Part shown: in pieces, positions 6,300-10,343 of the stretch
How the letters are laid out: every line of letters begins with the position of its first letter
Position numbering within the stretch: position 1 is the stretch's first letter
Source of the DNA: Croceicoccus sp.
GTDB lineage: Bacteria > Pseudomonadota > Alphaproteobacteria > Sphingomonadales > Sphingomonadaceae
Direction of reading: 5' to 3'
Assembly (NCBI GenBank): GCA_029936705.1
Contig: JAPYSD010000076.1
Span: 1 to 10,343 of the forward strand
DNA length: 10,343 nt
Made by a program: the position numbers and the translations under genes
Notes under the pieces: model-generated
What the model was told of the DNA's origin: nothing
The model's input: only the letters and a program-made list of their open reading frames with translations
Databases searched by the model: none

Positions 6300-7036
6300 A
6301 GCTTTTCCATCACCTCGTCCGAAACCTCGTAGTTGCCCCAGACGGTCTGGACGTCGTCGTCGTCATCCAGCGCATCGACCAGCTTGAACAGGGTGCCGGC
6401 GGTATCCTCGTCGACGTCGACGGTGATGTTGGGCTTCCACGCCAGCTTGACGTTCTCCGCCTCGCCCAGCGACTTTTCCAGGTTGCCCGCAACCTCGTGC
6501 AGCGCTTCCATCTGGGTCCAGATCACGTGGCCGTCGTCCGACGATTCGACATCGTCGGCGCCCGCCTCGATCGCGGCTTCCAGGACCTTTTCCTCGTCGC
6601 CCGCGCTGGCGGGATACTCGATCAGGCCCAGCCGCTCGAACCCGTGGGCGACCGCGCCGGCGGTACCGAGGTTGCCGCCGTTCTTGCTGAACGCGGTGCG
6701 CACGTTGGTCGCGGTGCGGTTGCGGTTGTCGGTCAGCGCCTCGACGATCAGGGCGACGCCGCCGGGGCCGTAACCCTCGTAGCGGATTTCCTCGTAATCG
6801 TCGCCTTCGTTGGCCGACGCCTTGTCGATCGCGCGCTGGATATTGTCCTTGGGCATCGACTGGGCCTTGGCGTTGTTCACCGCCAGGCGCAGGCGCGGGT
6901 TCATGTCCGGATCGGGCGTGCCCATCTTGGCGGCGACGGTGATCTCGCGGCTCAGTTTCGAGAACATGGCAGAGCGCTTCTTGTCCTGAGCGCCCTTGCG
7001 ATGCATGATATTCTTGAATTTGGAATGGCCGGCCAT
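6290..7036 (-). CDS. yebC: YebC/PmpR-family protein
   Basis: A 248-residue member of the YebC/PmpR family (TACO1-like), cytoplasmic proteins described as transcription regulators in some bacteria and more recently linked to translation of difficult sequences such as polyproline. The N-terminus MAGHSKFKNIMHRKGAQDKKR is the family signature. It is followed by SREITVAAKMGTPDPDMNPRL, NIQRAIDKA and the central YEGYGPGGVALIVEALTDNR block. The acidic C-terminal domain includes DALDDDDDVQTV. The start at 7036 was chosen because it gives the exact family N-terminus. The open frame continues upstream to 7192 without conservation-like features. GAGGACGAAG lies just upstream as a ribosome site. It is the first gene of the minus-strand block and is probably co-transcribed with ruvC. 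Confidence 0.96.
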   Translation of the reverse strand: MAGHSKFKNIMHRKGAQDKKRSAMFSKLSREITVAAKMGTPDPDMNPRLRLAVNNAKAQSMPKDNIQRAIDKASANEGDDYEEIRYEGYGPGGVALIVEALTDNRNRTATNVRTAFSKNGGNLGTAGAVAHGFERLGLIEYPASAGDEEKVLEAAIEAGADDVESSDDGHVIWTQMEALHEVAGNLEKSLGEAENVKLAWKPNITVDVDEDTAGTLFKLVDALDDDDDVQTVWGNYEVSDEVMEKLGA

Positions 7037-7364
7037 TGCCGCTTCGTCCTCAGTCTTGTTCGGTGTGCCTTCTGGGCTTGGGGCGGCCCTTACAGCAGCG
7101 GGGCAGGGCAGGGCAAGCGCCCGGATCACGCGATTTGCCAAGCTGCGTGGACAGCCTTTGCCTGCTGACGGTTCGGTTGACACAGGCGACATGTCCTACA
7201 CAGGCTGTCACCCGGCGCTGTCCCGCACGAATCCGCGGGTTTTGCAGGGTCGGTTGACACCAGGGGGTGCCGGGAAGATTGCACGGGTTCAAGGAGCGGT
7301 GCCGGCAATGGCAGGACGCCGCGGCGTAGGACAATAAAACGGCAAGCAAGGGGACGCACGGGCC
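7037..7364. promoter_or_regulatory. Divergent intergenic region between yebC and the VOC gene, with repeated TCGGTTGACAC
   Basis: These 328 bases hold no gene I can support and should contain the promoters for both flanking genes. TCGGTTGACAC occurs twice (7173-7183 and 7250-7260), each containing a TTGACA that could be a -35 box reading right, but I find no convincing -10 at 16-18 bases. Around the first copy, GGTTGACA (7175-7182) faces TGTCACC (7206-7212). The palindrome GACATGTC (7188-7195) lies between them, and ACACAGGC occurs twice 18 bases apart (7180-7187 and 7198-7205). This clustering of TGACA/TGTCA half-sites suggests a regulator binding site. Confidence 0.45.
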
Positions 7365-7745
7365 ATGACCATAGCCAGGATCGACCACGTCAATATCAGC
7401 ACCACCGACCTTGCCGCGACGATCGGCTTCTATCGCGACATGCTGGGGCTGACCCCGACGCCGCCGCCGGGGATGGACCCGGCGCTCAACAGCTGGATGG
7501 TGGACGATGCGGGCAATGCGCTGATCCACGTCAACACGCGCGAGGCGGGGGAGGAGCCGGGGCCGATCAATCATGTCGCCTTTGCCTGCACCGGCTATGA
7601 CGACTATCTTTCCCGCTTGCGCGGCGCGGGACATGAATTGCGCGAGATCGACATGCGCGACATCGCGGGCGTGCGGCAGATCTTCGTGCTGAGCCCCGAG
7701 GGCGCAAGGGTGGAACTGAATTTCCGGGAGCCGCCTGCGTCTTAA
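7365..7745 (+). CDS. VOC-superfamily (glyoxalase/dioxygenase-fold) protein
   Basis: A 126-residue single-domain protein of the vicinal oxygen chelate superfamily, which includes glyoxalase I, extradiol dioxygenases and fosfomycin/bleomycin resistance proteins. The two beta-alpha-beta-beta-beta modules are visible: ARIDHVNISTTDLAATIGFY and INHVAFACTGYDDYLSRLRGAG, ending with RVELNF. Candidate metal ligands His8, His70 and Glu117 sit at the usual positions, so it is probably a metal enzyme. The substrate cannot be deduced, and a resistance role should not be assumed. The ATG at 7365 follows AAGGGGA at about ten bases. It is transcribed divergently from yebC and followed by a long non-coding stretch. 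Confidence 0.88.
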   Translation: MTIARIDHVNISTTDLAATIGFYRDMLGLTPTPPPGMDPALNSWMVDDAGNALIHVNTREAGEEPGPINHVAFACTGYDDYLSRLRGAGHELREIDMRDIAGVRQIFVLSPEGARVELNFREPPAS

Positions 7746-7950
7746 GGCGAGCATCGCGAAGCGAGCAGAGCCTCAAGGCGCCGGAGGCGGTGACCCGGCC
7801 GGCGGAAGCATGGGCCCTGGGGGGCCGCCGCGCACCGTTCGGCGTCACAGCCGCGGCTTTGCCGTGACTGCGCACCGATCTCGAGCATTGCCTTTGCCCG
7901 AAGCGGACAGGCCCCGATGTGGTGCCTTGCGAGCGCCCCGAACCCCCTTT

Positions 7951-8026
7951 GTCATTCCCGCGCAGGCGGTAATCCATCTGGCCGCAGCGCTACCCCGCCG
8001 TGGATTCCCGCCTTCGCGGGAATGAC
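7951..8026. repeat. REP-like palindromic element
   Basis: The left arm is 7951-7976, beginning GTCATTCCCGCGCAGGCGG. The right arm is 8001-8026, ending CCTTCGCGGGAATGAC. They are inverted copies matching at 24 of 26 positions around a 24-base centre. Each arm also contains its own small palindrome (CCCGC..GCGGG type). From general knowledge, GTCATTCCCGCG-type repeats are widespread between genes in Sphingomonadales and other proteobacteria. Differences between the arms show that the pair is diverging. Confidence 0.85.
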
Positions 8027-8086
8027 GATACGAGATGCGCCGGCGTCCGCTTTGAGGACATCACGAGCGAGACACGGAAAGCCTGT

Positions 8087-8106
8087 AATGGGTGGGGAGC
8101 GGACGT
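8087..8106 (-). repeat. Left copy of an inverted ACGTCCGCT...CCACCC...ATT motif
   Basis: Read on the minus strand this copy is ACGTCCGCTCCCCACCCATT. It matches the copy at 8653-8673 except for two substitutions and one missing C. It lies 74 bases before the start of the hypothetical gene at 8180. A shorter forward relative (CGTCCGCTTT then GAGGACATC) is at 8044-8062. Confidence 0.55.
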
Positions 8107-8179
8107 TGCGAACATCGCTCTGCGATGGCAGCTAACGACTCTATACCGGACGTGCCGAAATGACGGTAAGACTGTCGTC

Positions 8180-8653
8180 ATGACCACCCTGAAAGCCTTC
8201 GAATCTTTTGCAGCATCGTTGATTGGCTTACCTGTTAGCCATGTTTGGCGTGGCTACGGCTCCGCTGTTTTCATCGAGTGCGGCAAGCTTTCGCCTGTCC
8301 GGAGGCGCGATGGTTCACCTGGCAATCCAGATGGCGAGGTGTCGCTGGGCGTTGAGTGGAGTTGGCGCATCGAAGACAAAACAGCAATCCGGTGTGGCAG
8401 TTGGAGCGAGGAAAGCCTATGGGAACCGGCATTCGACACGCTGCGCAATGCTCGTATCGCACGCTGCGAACTTTTCGGCGCTTTGCCGGAAGTCGCGATC
8501 ACTCTCGACAGCGGCGTCCGTTTCCTCACCTTCTCTACCAGGGACGGGCAGCCGCAATGGCATCTGGTCGACCGTCGCAGCGATCAGGAGCAATGGCTTA
8601 CTGTTCGAGAAGGAGCCCTACATATTGGCGACGGCAGCGAGCCTGCCACCTGA
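8180..8653 (+). CDS. Conserved-looking hypothetical protein, low-GC gene
   Basis: A 157-residue soluble protein with no signal peptide or membrane span. I do not recognise a named family with confidence. The sequence looks properly folded: a helix MTTLKAFESFAASLIGLPVS, then alternating strands (VWRGYGSAVFIECGKL, GEVSLGVEWSWRIED, ARIARCELFGALPEVAITL, GVRFLTFSTRDGQPQWHLVD), suggesting a mainly beta fold. The start at 8180 is the first ATG clear of upstream repeat sequence; the frame is open back to 8000 but there encodes the REP-like element. The ribosome site is weak (GGTAAG). The gene has many T- and A-ending codons and visibly lower GC than its neighbours, and a repeated motif flanks it in inverted orientation, with the right copy starting in its stop codon. 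Transfer into this site is plausible. A role such as an immunity or regulatory protein is only a guess. Confidence 0.7.
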   Translation: MTTLKAFESFAASLIGLPVSHVWRGYGSAVFIECGKLSPVRRRDGSPGNPDGEVSLGVEWSWRIEDKTAIRCGSWSEESLWEPAFDTLRNARIARCELFGALPEVAITLDSGVRFLTFSTRDGQPQWHLVDRRSDQEQWLTVREGALHIGDGSEPAT

Positions 8654-8673
8654 CGTCCGCTTTCCACCCCATT
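8653..8673 (+). repeat. Right copy of the inverted ACGTCCGCT motif, overlapping the stop of the hypothetical gene
   Basis: ACGTCCGCTTTCCACCCCATT begins at the last base of the TGA stop of the gene at 8180-8653 and is inverted relative to 8087-8106. It is followed by TGAGACATCGAG, which resembles the sequence after the short copy at 8044-8062 (GAGGACATCACGAG). The 8674-8849 stretch holds no gene I can support. Confidence 0.55.
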
Positions 8674-8821
8674 TGAGACATCGAGCCGGTCTAACAGCGA
8701 CATCCGCAATTAGGGCGAAAACAGTCAATGCCTCACGGCGCCTCGTGTACTGCCATCACGCGAAAGGCTTGAATGGGGGCCTCAGACAGTCAGCCCTTTC
8801 AGATCGAGGACGTCAGCGCGG

Positions 8822-8846
8822 CCGGGTGCGAACATCGTTCGGCCGG
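8822..8846 (-). terminator. Candidate hairpin after the small membrane-protein gene
   Basis: CGAAC (8829-8833) and GTTCG (8837-8841) pair around ATC. An outer CCGG/CCGG pair (8822-8825 and 8843-8846) extends the stem across a small internal loop. It begins four bases after the stop of the gene at 8850-9029, a sensible place for a transcript end, but there is no T-tract. Confidence 0.35.
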
Positions 8847-8849
8847 TGC

Positions 8850-9029
8850 CTAGAAGCCCAACCCACGCAGTGCGCCGCCGACAGTCAGTCCGCTGACGAA
8901 CAGGATCGTGCCGATCAGGATGGCAAGAAGAGCGACCTCACCAGAACTGCGTTGGCGCAGGAAACGCTCGGCAGGGCCTGTCTGCGATGCTGGTTGGGGC
9001 GTATTGTCTTCGAACATCTTGTTACTCAT
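8850..9029 (-). CDS. Small single-span membrane protein, unknown function
   Basis: A 59-residue protein with a hydrophilic N-terminal half (MSNKMFEDNTPQPASQTGPA and an Arg-rich RFLRQRSSGE) and one clear membrane helix at about residues 33-53 (VALLAILIGTILFVSGLTVG). It ends in a short ALRGLGF tail. By the positive-inside rule the N-terminus is probably cytoplasmic. I do not recognise a family. The ATG at 9029 was chosen because AAAAAAGG lies just upstream; a GTG at 9044 would add five residues. A hairpin follows the stop directly. It is divergent from the antiporter gene. Shortness and lack of a known relative keep confidence moderate. Confidence 0.5.
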   Translation of the reverse strand: MSNKMFEDNTPQPASQTGPAERFLRQRSSGEVALLAILIGTILFVSGLTVGGALRGLGF

Positions 9030-9242
9030 GGCCTTTTTTACCACGGGCGTCGGTTCGGATCAAACGCGTCCCGGCGTCCCGCGATTGTCTCTAACGTGAT
9101 CGAGACTTGGGTCAGGACCGCATCCACGGCCCCGCTCCTGATCTGAAACCGCCAAGGAAAGGCGCGCAAACCTTCGCCAGCGCGTCGTCTTGGAAGATGG
9201 CGCGGGGCACCATCTCCTGCCCAGGCGCGTTGCACGGACAGC

Positions 9243-10343
9243 ATGGACAAACCGCTTTTCGAACTCGCCCCCTATCACATCCTGATGGCAGGCTGCGGAC
9301 TGGTGATCATCGTCGCCTATTGGCTGCCGCGCTGGATATCGGGGAAAGAGCCTGCCGCATCGGGCCTGCTGATCATCGGCGGGCTGGCCGTGTTCGGCAT
9401 CGTACCCGGCGTGCCGCAGGTGTTCAGCCCGGTGAACCGGCCCGGATTATGGGAGGTGACGTCCGAATTCGCGGTCATCATCGCGCTGTTCGGCACGGGC
9501 ATCCGGATCGACCGCATCGCGGGGCGCGGGCTGTGGACGCCGACGGTGCGGCTGCTCGCCATCGCGATGCCGCTGTGCATGATCGCGGTCGCGGGCATCG
9601 CCACCATCACCGGGCTGGCGCTGGGCAGCGCGATCCTGCTGGCCGCGGTGCTGGCGCCGACCGATCCGGTGCTGGCCGCCGACGTGCAGGTCGGCGCGCC
9701 GCTGAAAGGCAAGGAGCATCCCGTGCGCTTTGCGCTGACGGCGGAGGCCGGGCTGAACGACGGGCTGGCCTTTCCCTTCGTCTATCTGGCGATCATCGTC
9801 GCCACGATGGGGCTGGACCTGTCCGCGTGGGGCGGGGAGTGGCTGGGCTTCTACCTGATCTACAAGATCGCGGTGGGCACGCTGGCCGGGGCGGCGGCGG
9901 GCTGGCTGCTGGGCCGGGCGCTGTTTTCCTTTCCGCGCGACAATCCGCTGGCCGAAACCGGGTCGGGCGTGATCGCGATGGCGGGCGTGCTGTTCACCTA
10001 TGGCGTGACCGAGTTGTTCGAGGGCTATGGCTTCATCGCCGCCTTCGTCATGGGCATGGTGCTGCGCCGGCAGGAGCAGGAGCACGAGTTCCACGGCCGC
10101 CTGCACAGCTTTTCCGAAGCGCTGGAGCACGCGGTCACCGCGATCCTGCTGGTGCTGCTGGGCGGGGCGATCCCCGACCTGGTGCCCTATCTGGGCTGGC
10201 GCGAGGCAGTGATCGGCGTGGCGCTGATCTTCCTGATCCGCCCGGCGTTCGGCATGCTGGCGCTGATCGGCACCGGCCTGACCGCGAAGCAGCGCGGGGT
10301 GGTGTCGTTCTATGGCGTGCGCGGCATGGGCTCGATCTATTAC
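9243..10343 (+). CDS. CPA1/NhaP-type Na+(K+)/H+ antiporter, 3' end outside window
   Basis: An inner-membrane cation:proton antiporter that exchanges Na+ or K+ for H+ in pH and salt homeostasis. The visible 367 residues contain about ten hydrophobic helices and stay open to the window edge. Family motifs are present: APTDPVLAADVQVG (138-151), EAGLNDGLAFPF (168-179) with the ion-binding Asn172-Asp173 pair and Glu168, GFIAAFVMGMVLRR (263-276), the helix FLIRPAFGML with Arg333, and VRGMGSIYY at the edge. The Asn-Asp pair and the arginine fit electroneutral CPA1 exchangers such as NhaP. The ATG at 9243 starts MDKPLFELAPYHILMAGCGL; the ribosome site is weak (GGACAG). The 198 bases upstream, shared with the divergent small membrane gene, show no clear promoter. 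Ion preference cannot be read from sequence. Confidence 0.92.
   Translation, partial: MDKPLFELAPYHILMAGCGLVIIVAYWLPRWISGKEPAASGLLIIGGLAVFGIVPGVPQVFSPVNRPGLWEVTSEFAVIIALFGTGIRIDRIAGRGLWTPTVRLLAIAMPLCMIAVAGIATITGLALGSAILLAAVLAPTDPVLAADVQVGAPLKGKEHPVRFALTAEAGLNDGLAFPFVYLAIIVATMGLDLSAWGGEWLGFYLIYKIAVGTLAGAAAGWLLGRALFSFPRDNPLAETGSGVIAMAGVLFTYGVTELFEGYGFIAAFVMGMVLRRQEQEHEFHGRLHSFSEALEHAVTAILLVLLGGAIPDLVPYLGWREAVIGVALIFLIRPAFGMLALIGTGLTAKQRGVVSFYGVRGMGSIYY

Larger units (their letters stand above)
7746..8179. other. Non-coding stretch with repeats
   Basis: No gene is supported here. The stretch is GC-rich at its left end, with several short imperfect stems (for example GTCAC at 7844-7848 against GTGAC at 7864-7868) and a direct repeat of GCGAGCA just after the VOC stop. 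It then contains the REP-like palindrome (7951-8026) and two copies of a GTCCGCT-type motif (8043-8062 forward, 8087-8106 inverted). Open frames through it owe their length to the repeat and are not genes. Confidence 0.6.

Noticed and set aside
5939..7168. 409-codon + strand frame across ruvC and yebC
   Set aside because: Both genes underneath have complete family signatures on the minus strand; this frame is a high-GC shadow.
7308..7337. Nine-codon leader-like ORF (MAGRRGVGQ) with AAGGAG 11 bases upstream, before the VOC gene
   Set aside because: It is very short, spacing is long, and no regulatory codon pattern or hairpin pair is evident; chance is a sufficient explanation.
7567..7977. Minus-strand frame beginning MDYRLRGNDKG
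   Set aside because: The opening residues are the translation of the REP-like repeat, and the rest overlaps the VOC gene antisense.
8000..8179. N-terminal extension of the hypothetical gene beginning MDSRLRGNDD
   Set aside because: This part is repeat-derived sequence plus the GTCCGCT motif copies; the likely start is the ATG at 8180.
7746..9242. Insertion sequence, integron or CRISPR in the accessory stretch
   Set aside because: No transposase or integrase frame, no target-site duplication I could verify, and no regularly spaced repeats; only REP-like and short dispersed motifs.
9447..10130. Minus-strand frame rich in His/Arg/Gln inside the antiporter gene
   Set aside because: The plus strand carries a full antiporter with ion-binding motifs; the opposite frame has shadow-type composition.

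Overview
The window comes from a GC-rich alphaproteobacterium, most likely of the order Sphingomonadales (Sphingomonas/Erythrobacter-like). This is inferred from the high GC content, a UrcA-family exported protein, an alphaproteobacterial-type yebC-ruvC-ruvA-ruvB neighbourhood, and a REP-like repeat of the kind common between genes in that group. No taxonomic search was possible.

Layout. Bases 2-1264 (+) hold the C-terminal half of aconitate hydratase (acnA), ending at a strong hairpin terminator. Converging on it is a small exported UrcA-family protein (1343-1648, -). Bases 1811-7036 (-) carry the recombination block, read right to left: yebC (6290-7036), ruvC (5771-6244), a GT4 glycosyltransferase (4368-5639), ruvA (3381-3983), a signal-peptide-bearing DsrE-like protein (2842-3381) and ruvB (1811-2842). 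A YbiI-like C4 zinc-finger gene (4080-4343, +) faces the other way between ruvA and the glycosyltransferase. A divergent regulatory region (7037-7364) then leads to a VOC-fold protein (7365-7745, +). Bases 7746-9242 look like an accessory region: a REP-like palindrome, a lower-GC hypothetical gene (8180-8653, +) flanked by inverted copies of a GTCCGCT-type motif, and a small single-span membrane protein (8850-9029, -). From 9243 a CPA1/NhaP-type cation:proton antiporter runs off the right edge with no stop codon in the window.

How the genes work together. RuvA and RuvB form the Holliday-junction branch-migration motor and RuvC is the resolvase, so most of the minus-strand block serves recombinational repair. 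YebC is the usual upstream neighbour in this kind of cluster. Two things are odd. A predicted periplasmic DsrE-like gene sits between ruvA and ruvB with one-base TGATG stop/start overlaps at both ends, so ruvB translation is probably coupled to it. The ruvC start region is also triplicated in 14-bp steps, which creates two overlapping five-codon mini-ORFs just before ruvC. Nothing here amounts to a clearly new defence or mobile system. The most unusual observations are the DsrE/Ruv translational coupling, the ruvC start-codon repeat, and the flanked hypothetical gene at 8180-8653.
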